Below, piece after piece: positions 18,312 to 25,622 of a DNA stretch of 64,000 nucleotides. Position 1 is the stretch's first letter. Each line of letters opens with the position of its first letter. Made by a program: the position numbers and the translations under genes. The notes under the pieces are model-generated. The model was not told the DNA's origin, searched no databases, and was given only the letters and a program-made list of their open reading frames with translations. Origin of the DNA: Pseudoruegeria sp039972875 (GTDB taxonomy: Bacteria; Pseudomonadota; Alphaproteobacteria; Rhodobacterales; Rhodobacteraceae). The stretch spans positions 1-64,000 of the forward strand of contig JBDWMA010000010.1 in the NCBI GenBank assembly GCA_039972875.1, read 5' to 3'.

Positions 18312-19747
18312 ATTCAATTCGTCAAAGGATGGTCGTTTGGCTGGCGCTTACGGTTTTTTGCGTCACGGCTACGTTTTGTGGGGCAACCTATTTTTTTATG
18401 CGCAACGCGCTGCAGGAGGACTTCAAACGCTCAGCGGTTGAACAACTTCAATCCGTCGCCAATGCTGTCAAAGTTTGGACCGATGGTGACATCTATGTCG
18501 AACTCAATTCCACAGTTCTAACTGGATTCGCGGTTGGCGGGGACCATGCCTTTGTCGTACGCGATGTCAAAGAGCGCTCCCTTATTGCACAGTCCAACAG
18601 TCTTAATGCCGCAAACCGGACGTTGGAAGGGTTAGCCAATGCCAGCATTTATGCCCCAATTTTCGGGGTCGGTTCGGCCCCGACTGGTTCATCAGCACTT
18701 CTTGTGACCCAAATTATGCCTGCCCAATGGGGATGGGACCTCACTGACACATCGGTTGAAATTGCGCCCGGTGTCCGCGAGACGGTCGTAGAGATCACGC
18801 TCGCTATTGATTTTGCGCCGCTTCACAGCCGACTTAATAACCTCGGCTGGTTGACGTTTTTGATCGCGGTTGCTTCGGCCATTGCAGCAGCTTTAGCGGC
18901 CTTTTTCACCACTCGTTCTGTCCTGCGCCCTTTGCGGGACCTGACCCATCGCGCAGAACAAATCCGAGAACCGTCCTACAGCCGTCCTTTTCCAACCGAT
19001 GGTCCGTCAGAGTTGCGCCCAATTGCTGAGCGATTGAACGCGCTGTTGGTCAGGCTTGCTGATGCGTCTATTGTTGAACGTCGCTTTACGGCCGATGCTG
19101 CGCACGAATTGCGCACCCCGATTGCGGAATTGCGGACCTTGACGGATGTGGCTCTGCGGTTTCCGACAGCCCCTGAACAGTTGGATAACGTCGTTCGATC
19201 CTGCAATGATATATCTATCCGGCTGACATCCCTCATTGACGCATTGCTTGGGATTGCACGCAAAGATGCGATGGCTGCCTCGCTTCAGATGACATCTGTA
19301 AATCCACCCGAAATGCTGCGTGAGATCATTTCTGAAAATGCGGTGCAAATCGCCAAACACGGCTTGACCGTGGATCTGCAAGCGCCCCAAGACCACAAGA
19401 TTATGTCAGATGAAACCTTGCTACACTCAATCCTTAACAACCTTGTGGGAAATGCGATCTGTCATGCACCACACGGATCAGCGATCACCTTAGAATATAC
19501 AGCAACGCAAGGCAGCTTGCACTTCCTTGTCTCGAATCCCGCGCCCGGACTTGAAGTTTCTGATGTATCAAGACTATTTGAACCGTTCTGGCGTAAGGAT
19601 GGGCAGCGGCCAAATCAAGATCATGCAGGGCTCGGGCTGGCACTGAGTTTGGGATTTGCAGATATTCTAGGCTTTGACTTAAATGCGCGACTGACCGAGC
19701 AAAAGATATTTGAAATCATTTTAATGACGCGTGAAACAGCGACGTAA
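18308..19747 (+). CDS. Sensor histidine kinase
   Basis: A 479-residue membrane kinase partner of the preceding regulator. It has two transmembrane helices (about residues 13-33 and 178-200) with a periplasmic sensing domain of about 145 residues, a HAMP linker, the phospho-acceptor His266 in AAHELRTPIAE, and an ATPase domain with N box ILNNLVGNAICHA and a GLGLAL segment. The layout is that of QseC/PmrB-like sensors. Its stop codon lies inside the first copy of the CGTAATGT repeat. Confidence 0.92.
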   Translation: MNSIRQRMVVWLALTVFCVTATFCGATYFFMRNALQEDFKRSAVEQLQSVANAVKVWTDGDIYVELNSTVLTGFAVGGDHAFVVRDVKERSLIAQSNSLNAANRTLEGLANASIYAPIFGVGSAPTGSSALLVTQIMPAQWGWDLTDTSVEIAPGVRETVVEITLAIDFAPLHSRLNNLGWLTFLIAVASAIAAALAAFFTTRSVLRPLRDLTHRAEQIREPSYSRPFPTDGPSELRPIAERLNALLVRLADASIVERRFTADAAHELRTPIAELRTLTDVALRFPTAPEQLDNVVRSCNDISIRLTSLIDALLGIARKDAMAASLQMTSVNPPEMLREIISENAVQIAKHGLTVDLQAPQDHKIMSDETLLHSILNNLVGNAICHAPHGSAITLEYTATQGSLHFLVSNPAPGLEVSDVSRLFEPFWRKDGQRPNQDHAGLGLALSLGFADILGFDLNARLTEQKIFEIILMTRETAT

Positions 19748-19761
19748 TGTTCTCGTAATGT
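19743..19761 (+). promoter_or_regulatory. Tandem OmpR-type binding half-sites
   Basis: The 8-base sequence CGTAATGT occurs twice in direct orientation, at 19743-19750 and 19754-19761, with 11 bases from start to start. This is one helical turn, the usual spacing for dimers of OmpR/PhoB regulators. The first copy overlaps the kinase stop codon. The GH114 gene starts 49 bases after the second copy. The neighbouring response regulator is the natural candidate to bind it. Confidence 0.55.
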
Positions 19762-19809
19762 AGGAATCCTTAATCGTGGTCACACCAATCACACAAGAGG
19801 GTCCTTTTG

Positions 19810-22245
19810 ATGACCATACCATTTCTTTATCAACTGCAAAATGCTGACTACGCGTCGCTTTCAGATGCTGACTTCCGGGTCGCCGTCATCGACCCTGATG
19901 ACAGCGCCTTAAGTGCACAACAGGTTGCCGACCTACAATCGAGCCAGAACAAGCTGCTCTATGCCTATACCAGCATCGGTGAAGCAGAAAGCTATCGCGA
20001 TTATTGGGAAGACAGTTGGACGATTCAACCGCCGGACTACGTCTTGGGCGAAAATGTGCAGTGGGAAGGCAATTTTCGGGTCGAGTTCTGGGATACGGAT
20101 TGGCAAGAGATCATCTTTGCCCGTGTTGATGATGTTCTGGCGAAAGGATACGACGGTATCTATCTCGACATTGTTGATGGTTACTCAGTTGATGAAGTGA
20201 TTGCGGCCTATCCCGGCACAGACGAAGAGCTCCGTCAGGAAATGATCAACTTTGTGATCAGCATTTCTGAACATGCAAAGTCACAGAATCCAGATTTTGC
20301 AATCATTCCTCAAAATGCTGTGGGACTTTTGGGACTAACCGAAGACAGCCCCGACAGCGGTGCTAACACGGCTTATCTGGACGCAATCGACGGGCTTGGT
20401 GTTGAGGACCTATGGTTCAACGATGACCAAATTTCGGATTGGACGCAAGGTGATCTGGAATACATCGCGCTTGCGCAGGCGGCCGACAAATTTGTACTGG
20501 CGACGTCTTATCCGACCGTGCAGGCAAGCCAAGAGGCGTTCGTAGCGGATGCAATCGAAAACGGTCTTATCCCGTTTGTCGCAAATCGTGAACTAACTGG
20601 CGTGATTGACGAGGTCAATGCAACGATCGAAGCAGCTATAGAAGGGGCAGATGTTAACGCACCCTGGAGCAGCGACGCGGTCGCCATTGTTGATTCCGCA
20701 GCCTCACCTGATTCCGCTACCTCAACCGAATTGGTTGTAGATCAGTTTGCAGTACAATATTCGAATCTTGATGCGGCCGAAATCGCCGCTTCGTCTTACG
20801 ATCTATTGATCGTAGAGGGCTTTCCTGGTGCCGCTGAAACAGCTGAGCTATCAGACGCCGCAGTGTCGGAATTGGTCGCATCAGGCAAGACAATCGTGGG
20901 TTATGTGTCCGTTGGCCAAAGCGACGATGCGCGGCCCTATTGGGATACATCTTGGACAGAAGACGGCACTGATACTGGTGTGCTCACTGACGCCGCACCA
21001 AGCTGGCTTGCTGAACAAGCAGACAGCTTTGATGCCGCGATTGTCGAATTCTGGAACCCCGATTGGCAAGCGTTGGTGATTGATCAAGTTACAGACCTGG
21101 CCACGCGTGGGTATACGGGCATCTTCCTTGATAATATGCTGTCATACTATGAGGTCGCGGCACTTCGAGGTGAATTGGGCACTGAGCAATCACAGTTGTA
21201 TGCGCAGGAAATGATGACCTTTGTTGGCGCGATTGCTGACGCCGGTAAAGCGGTCAATCCAGATTTTGTCGTTATCCCCAACGGTGGTCCTTTTATCGTT
21301 GGCGATGCAGGCTACGCGCAGGATTCAGAAGAGGCGTTGGCCTATTATGACGCGATTGACGCGGTCATGGCTGAGAGTTTCTTTGGACTTGCGACAGGTG
21401 TTTACGAAGAAGCGGTACTTGATGTGTTCCAAACTGTATTTGCCGCGCAGGGCATTGATGTTTTGGCCTTAGAGTATTCGACCGACACAGCCGCAATCGA
21501 TGCTTTCGCAGCCGAAGCTGAGGCGCGCGGGTTCGCGGCAAGTGTTTCCGCAGATTTTGCGCTGAATACCCTTCCTGCACCGTTGGAAGACGCGCCGGAT
21601 CCTATCGTTCTGACCGGAACTTCCGGTGCTGATGAGCTGATCAGTGGTGATGGCAATGATGAGCTATCTGGCCTTAAGGGCAATGACGTTCTTATCGGCA
21701 ATGATGGCGACGACACTTTATCTGGTGGAGCCGGGGGTGATGAACTTTTCGGAGGGGATGGCCAAGATACCCTTTCGGGGAATCGAGGTGCTGATTACCT
21801 TGAGGGTGGTACCGGAAGCGATCTCTTGTACGGAGGAAAAGGACACGATGACTTGTCCGGCGGGCAAGGCGATGACGATTTGCACGGCGGCAAGGGTCTT
21901 GATGAATTGCACGGAGGAGAGGGCAATGACACACTCGACGGTGGCAATAGCCACGACTACCTTGAAGGTGGCGCAGGCGACGACGTTCTAAACGGTGCCA
22001 AAGGTAACGATGAACTGTACGGCGGTACGGGCAGCGACCAATTTGTGTTTTCCGATAATTCGGGATGGGACGTAATTGGTGATTTTGATTTAGCCAATGA
22101 TGTGCTGGTCATCGAAGGCCTGACCCTTGATGATAGCTACGAAACAGAAAATGCGCTGGTTCTAGCCTTTGACGGAAACACGCAGGTCGAACTCACCGGG
22201 CTTCAGGCCAGTGATGTCTCCCAGATAGAATTTACCTTCGTGTAA
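19810..22245 (+). CDS. Secreted RTX protein with two GH114 domains
   Basis: An 811-residue acidic protein without an N-terminal signal peptide. Residues 1-275 and about 307-590 are two diverged copies of the GH114 TIM-barrel domain, each with a YxSxG(E/Q) strand, an EFW(D/N)xDWQ segment and a GYDGIYLDIVDGY or GYTGIFLDNMLSYY active-site strand. GH114 includes endo-alpha-1,4-polygalactosaminidase. Residues about 600-745 hold some ten RTX calcium-binding nonapeptides of the GGxGxDxL type, and the C-terminal 65 residues look like a type I secretion signal. No type I exporter genes are nearby. The first domain is about three-quarters identical to that of the protein at 40447-42423. An in-frame TTG precedes ATG 19810. 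Regulation by the upstream two-component pair is likely. Substrate is inferred from the family. Confidence 0.9.
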   Translation: MTIPFLYQLQNADYASLSDADFRVAVIDPDDSALSAQQVADLQSSQNKLLYAYTSIGEAESYRDYWEDSWTIQPPDYVLGENVQWEGNFRVEFWDTDWQEIIFARVDDVLAKGYDGIYLDIVDGYSVDEVIAAYPGTDEELRQEMINFVISISEHAKSQNPDFAIIPQNAVGLLGLTEDSPDSGANTAYLDAIDGLGVEDLWFNDDQISDWTQGDLEYIALAQAADKFVLATSYPTVQASQEAFVADAIENGLIPFVANRELTGVIDEVNATIEAAIEGADVNAPWSSDAVAIVDSAASPDSATSTELVVDQFAVQYSNLDAAEIAASSYDLLIVEGFPGAAETAELSDAAVSELVASGKTIVGYVSVGQSDDARPYWDTSWTEDGTDTGVLTDAAPSWLAEQADSFDAAIVEFWNPDWQALVIDQVTDLATRGYTGIFLDNMLSYYEVAALRGELGTEQSQLYAQEMMTFVGAIADAGKAVNPDFVVIPNGGPFIVGDAGYAQDSEEALAYYDAIDAVMAESFFGLATGVYEEAVLDVFQTVFAAQGIDVLALEYSTDTAAIDAFAAEAEARGFAASVSADFALNTLPAPLEDAPDPIVLTGTSGADELISGDGNDELSGLKGNDVLIGNDGDDTLSGGAGGDELFGGDGQDTLSGNRGADYLEGGTGSDLLYGGKGHDDLSGGQGDDDLHGGKGLDELHGGEGNDTLDGGNSHDYLEGGAGDDVLNGAKGNDELYGGTGSDQFVFSDNSGWDVIGDFDLANDVLVIEGLTLDDSYETENALVLAFDGNTQVELTGLQASDVSQIEFTFV

Positions 22246-22260
22246 GTCCTCGCTAGGAGC

Positions 22261-22288
22261 GGTCACTTCATTTAGTTATGAAGTGGCC
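22261..22288 (+). terminator. Hairpin after the RTX GH114 gene
   Basis: An 11-base stem with one G-T pair, ggtcacttcat (22261-22271) and atgaagtggcc (22278-22288), encloses a six-base loop. It begins 16 bases after the stop codon. There is no T tract, so termination may be Rho-dependent or the stem may protect the mRNA end. Confidence 0.45.
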
Positions 22289-22734
22289 GCAGACGCGTTC
22301 ATCCGTCCGTCCGAATGACGATGGGACCGGAACAATGGGTTAAGGTTTCGGCGTCGTGACCGGTCCAGTGCTTTTCCTCAAATGTGCTACCTTCTCCATA
22401 TGATGCCTTGTCTTTGTATCGGACCAAATTGAGTTTATGAAACGGTTGGTCCGTAGATTAAGCCCTGGTTGATCAAGATAGGTCTTCTTGAGGCGAATGG
22501 GGCGCGGAACAAAATCACCTCCGCAGGTCACGATCATACCATTCGCCATTAGGGGTATCCCAAATGGGTCTTTGGGGCCTCTTCGAACTTGGCCACGAGG
22601 ATTCGACTGCACATCCGTTTTGAAGAAGCGAAGCTCGAGGAAATTGATGAATCATGGAAATTGTTTTCCTCAGGCTTGATCACGGGACTCACGTAAGGTG
22701 ATCCACTTTAACGCCATTCAAATAGCGTCATGTT
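22289..22734. other. Gene-free stretch
   Basis: I see no supported gene. A 90-codon minus-strand frame (22340-22612) has no ribosome binding site or recognisable domain. The region leads into a regulator relic, so it is probably decaying DNA. Confidence 0.4.
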
Positions 22735-22982
22735 ACACTTTATGGGTTCCGGAAATGAGGTTAAAATCGACTTGGAAACCGGGTATCTCTTCTGGGAATT
22801 TCCCGGCACGCCGGAGTCTTGCGGGCGTATTATCAGAAGATATTTTTAGCGGGGCATTGCCGTTGGGCGCGTGGCTGCCTGCGCACAGAGAACTAAGTTA
22901 TCGGCTTTTGCTCAGTTTTAGTACAGTGACCAAGGCATATGTCTTGGTGTGGTCTCCCGTGATCAACTCGCATATGCTTTGA
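22735..22982 (+). pseudogene. GntR/MocR-type regulator, N-terminal relic
   Basis: The plus strand encodes, across a frame change near 22800, a piece resembling the start of a MocR/PdxR-like regulator. It has LSEDIFSGALPLGAWLPAHRELSYRL and then STVTKAYVL, the winged-helix DNA-binding part of the GntR family. The aminotransferase-like domain that should follow is absent, and a stop falls at 22982. It is a relic with no likely activity. Confidence 0.6.
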
Positions 22983-23258
22983 AAAAACTGGCTGAGCAGC
23001 CCTACTTCAGTGGTGAATATTGAACGTTGTTATCGTTCTAAAATGCACATTGTTTCGATCCCGCTCGGTTTATAGGTCGACCATGTCCTGTGAGGACATC
23101 GGGCAGCGCAGATACCAACGTATTGCACAGAGGGTGATGTCACGATGAAATCGGTGGTGTTCAAAGGGGCGCTCACAAGACATGATCAACCTTAAAAGTC
23201 ATAAAATGACCAAGCGAAACGATACAGAAAACAGGCTCCTTCAGAGTCTGTCCTAAGT

Positions 23259-23861
23259 CTAGCCTGTCACGGCTTCTAGACGATCTGCAACGACCTGCCA
23301 GTCAACGAGATCGTTCAAAAACGTCTCGACATATTTAGGCCGTTGGTTGCGGTGATCGATATAGTATGAATGCTCCCATACATCACAGGTGAGCAGAGCG
23401 GCATGATCCTTGGTGATGGGTGTATCGGCATTGGCGGTTTTGCTGACGGCCAGCTTTTGGCCATCAAAGACCAGCCAACCCCAACCCGATCCGAATTGCG
23501 TCAGACAGGCTTGTGAAAACTCCGCACGGAAGGCATCAAGTGATCCGAAGTCCGAAATTAGTCGTTTTTCGAGATGTCCGGGCATGTTGCCGCCACCATT
23601 CTTACGCATGCCATCCCAGAAATGTGTGTGGTTCCAATGCTGACCTGCCTGATTGAATAGCGTGAGTTGTTTTTCATCACCCGCAGTTTGGCGGATCACG
23701 TCTTCTAAGGATAGGGTTTCCAAAGACGTACCCGAAATCAGTTCATTCAGTTTGTCGACATAGGTTTTGTGATGTTTTCCGTAGTGATATTCCATTGTTT
23801 CAGCTGACATCGCGGGGGCGAGAGCATCCATCTCGTATGGGAGATCGGGTAGCGAGAACAT
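23259..23861 (-). CDS. sodB: Superoxide dismutase, Fe type
   Basis: A 200-residue iron/manganese superoxide dismutase. Metal ligands are visible as His in MEYHYGKHHKTYV, His in HWNHTHFWDGM, and Asp and His in CDVWEHSYYIDHRN. The sequence pattern, including LTCDVWEH, fits the iron-type enzymes of alphaproteobacteria, though metal use cannot be settled by eye. ATG 23861 gives the normal N-terminus FSLPDLPYEMDAL. It lies 25 bases after an uncharacterised gene transcribed from the MntR-box region, so manganese supply may control it. Confidence 0.94.
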   Translation of the reverse strand: MFSLPDLPYEMDALAPAMSAETMEYHYGKHHKTYVDKLNELISGTSLETLSLEDVIRQTAGDEKQLTLFNQAGQHWNHTHFWDGMRKNGGGNMPGHLEKRLISDFGSLDAFRAEFSQACLTQFGSGWGWLVFDGQKLAVSKTANADTPITKDHAALLTCDVWEHSYYIDHRNQRPKYVETFLNDLVDWQVVADRLEAVTG

Positions 23862-23886
23862 ATAGCTTCCTTTGTTCTTGGTTGGT

Positions 23887-24423
23887 TTAGGATAGGCGAG
23901 GAGATGAGCGAAGCGCAGCTTTTGGGGAGCGGGACGCGCCATTTGCAACGCATTTTGCTTTTTTAATCGTGTCGGCAATCAAGGTGATGGGCGCGCCTTT
24001 GGTTTGAAGGTGTGTCACCAATCCGATCGTCGCCTCTTTGAGGTTCGTGATGCAGGATTGCCGTAGTTGGGAAGGCGTTGAAGATTTGCGGGCGAGGCTC
24101 AACAGGCGATCAAACGGGGCTTGAAAGTGATGCGTAGCGATCTCTGTCTGACCGGCGTCAACCGCCAGTTCTGCAAGGTTGTGGTGGGATATCACCAGAA
24201 TGGTTGCGGCATTGCCAGGGTTGGCGGCATTCTCTGCGATGACCAGCAGGCGTTCTGCCTCAATTAAAGCGGCGGCATATGCTTTTTGGGCGGGCTGTCT
24301 TTCACCGCTGTAAAAAGCGCTGTTCGCCGCGTGGGTTAGTTTTTGCCAGTGCGCGTCCGAAGGGAGCTGTCTGATATGTTCGTGGGTGGGCTTTTGGGGC
24401 TGCGCGACGCGGGATTTTGGCAT
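23887..24423 (-). CDS. Uncharacterised helical protein upstream of sodB
   Basis: A 178-residue protein rich in Ala and Leu. The central part (about residues 25-130) looks like paired helices of the TPR kind (AYAAALIEAERLLVIAENAA, then NLAELAVDAGQTEIA), and the tail is basic. No signal peptide or membrane segment. It is the first gene of a likely two-gene unit with sodB and faces mntR across two MntR-like boxes. It could be an accessory factor for superoxide dismutase or metal handling, which is only an inference from position. Confidence 0.75.
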   Translation of the reverse strand: MPKSRVAQPQKPTHEHIRQLPSDAHWQKLTHAANSAFYSGERQPAQKAYAAALIEAERLLVIAENAANPGNAATILVISHHNLAELAVDAGQTEIATHHFQAPFDRLLSLARKSSTPSQLRQSCITNLKEATIGLVTHLQTKGAPITLIADTIKKAKCVANGASRSPKAALRSSPRLS

Positions 24424-24468
24424 GTCGTACTCCTGAAGCTGAAAATTTTTTTCTATATCGAGGATATA

Positions 24469-24515
24469 TTTAGCCTAGACTAAATTTTGTCAATTAAAAT
24501 TTAGCCTAGACTAAA
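24469..24515. promoter_or_regulatory. Two identical MntR-type operator boxes
   Basis: The 16-base imperfect palindrome tttagcctagactaaa occurs twice without mismatch, at 24469-24484 and 24500-24515, 31 bases apart (about three helical turns, so on the same DNA face). It matches the AT-flanked palindromes bound by manganese regulators of the MntR and Mur type. It lies between mntR and the divergent gene-sodB unit, 38 bases before the mntR start, so both sides are probably repressed by manganese-bound MntR. Confidence 0.75.
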
Positions 24516-24553
24516 TTATTGCCATTTGAGGTATTGAAGTGCAGAAAGGGGGC

Positions 24554-25015
24554 ATGACAAATAAACCCACGATCAAAACAGACGATGACTTGAACGCTCT
24601 TTCTCCCAAGCGGCACGCGCAGAACTTTGCAGCGGTGCGGGATGCGCATCGTCGTGAGATCGTTGAGGATTATGTTGAGATGATTGCGGAGCTTGGTCAC
24701 GTGCAGGGTGATGTACGCACCGGGCATCTCGCGGAGCGTTTTGGTGTGTCACATGCAACGGTGACCAACAGAATTCAGCGTCTTGTCGCGGATGGCTTGA
24801 TCGAGGACAGGCCTTATCAACCACTTGTGCTAACCAAAGAAGGTCAGGACATCGCTAGAGCCTCACGTGACCGCCACTTATTGGTTAGAAATGCGTTGAT
24901 TGCGCTCGGGGTTGATCTTGAAACGGCAGAAGCAGACGCGGAAGGCATTGAGCATCACGTGAGTGATGAGACACTGACTGCATTCGAGAGGCTTATAGCG
25001 GGCCTTCGGGAGTAA
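24554..25015 (+). CDS. mntR: Manganese-responsive regulator MntR (DtxR family)
   Basis: A 153-residue DtxR-family regulator. It has a winged helix (LAERFGVSHATVTNRIQRL, about residues 60-80) followed by the metal-binding dimerisation domain, with ligands in RDRHLLVRNALIALGV and AEGIEHHVSDE (Glu and two His). It resembles the proteobacterial MntR form with an extended N-terminus. ATG 24554 follows a purine-rich AGAAAGGGGG; a GTG at 24539 is an alternative. Two matching operator boxes sit directly upstream, implying self-control together with the sodB unit. Confidence 0.92.
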   Translation: MTNKPTIKTDDDLNALSPKRHAQNFAAVRDAHRREIVEDYVEMIAELGHVQGDVRTGHLAERFGVSHATVTNRIQRLVADGLIEDRPYQPLVLTKEGQDIARASRDRHLLVRNALIALGVDLETAEADAEGIEHHVSDETLTAFERLIAGLRE

Positions 25016-25180
25016 CTCTTTGGCGTTTGAAAGGGAATTTCTGCCCTAAATTGTAATGCGTTGGCTTAGAGCGGGGCAGGGCGCAAAAGCGCATAAACTC
25101 CCTCTACCTCGCTTCAATCTGCAGGGTCAGGATTTAACGCAACAGTTCCAACCGGAAGGCTTTGAAATCATTTGTTCGGC

Positions 25181-25378
25181 ATGGTGTTGCGCACTCCTCT
25201 TGATGATCGGTCGAAGTTAAAAACTGTCATGGAGTTCTTGTGTGAAGGGGCTGGATGGTCGATCAACGCCCGTTCCTGTTATGATATGTTGAAGCGCGCA
25301 CGCGAACTGGAAGCCATTTCTGCCGGTGATATGGAGAGATTGTTTTCATTGTTCATGGCATTGCAGCCGCAAGCCTGA
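25181..25378 (+). CDS. Possible small protein
   Basis: A 65-codon frame from ATG 25181 encoding MVLRTPLDDRSKL and a helical remainder. There is no obvious ribosome binding site and no family I recognise. It lies in the 600-base space between mntR and the large unknown gene. It may be a gene remnant rather than a gene. Confidence 0.3.
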   Translation: MVLRTPLDDRSKLKTVMEFLCEGAGWSINARSCYDMLKRARELEAISAGDMERLFSLFMALQPQA

Positions 25379-25445
25379 ATGACGTTGAATTTGCCTGTTC
25401 GCCCTATTCCAAAATGCTTTTCATACGTAGTATTTACCTACTTCT

Positions 25446-25456
25446 TTAAGTAGACC
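25446..25456 (+). promoter_or_regulatory. Element shared with the GH114 gene at 42423
   Basis: The 11-base sequence TTAAGTAGACC ends 167 bases before the start codon at 25623. The identical sequence, in the same orientation to its gene, ends 164 bases before the start of the second GH114 gene (42587-42597). Here it is also the right arm of a small inverted repeat, ctactt-cttt-aagtag. The two genes also share an N-terminal protein domain, so common regulation is plausible. Confidence 0.45.
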
Positions 25457-25622
25457 CCTCCGTATTTCTGGGTACGGCACTCAGTACTTCTGGGTATTAA
25501 GTGCCCCTGTTGCGTATCTCGCGTTGTACACGACCTCTTACAATATGTGTTTTTTGGTCAAGCGGCTCAAGATAGAGGGCCTGCGTCACGTCATTATTGA
25601 ACGTTTTATAAAGAGAATACCA

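Noticed and set aside
22340..22612. A 90-codon minus-strand frame
   Set aside because: No ribosome binding site or family match, and it lies beside a regulator relic.
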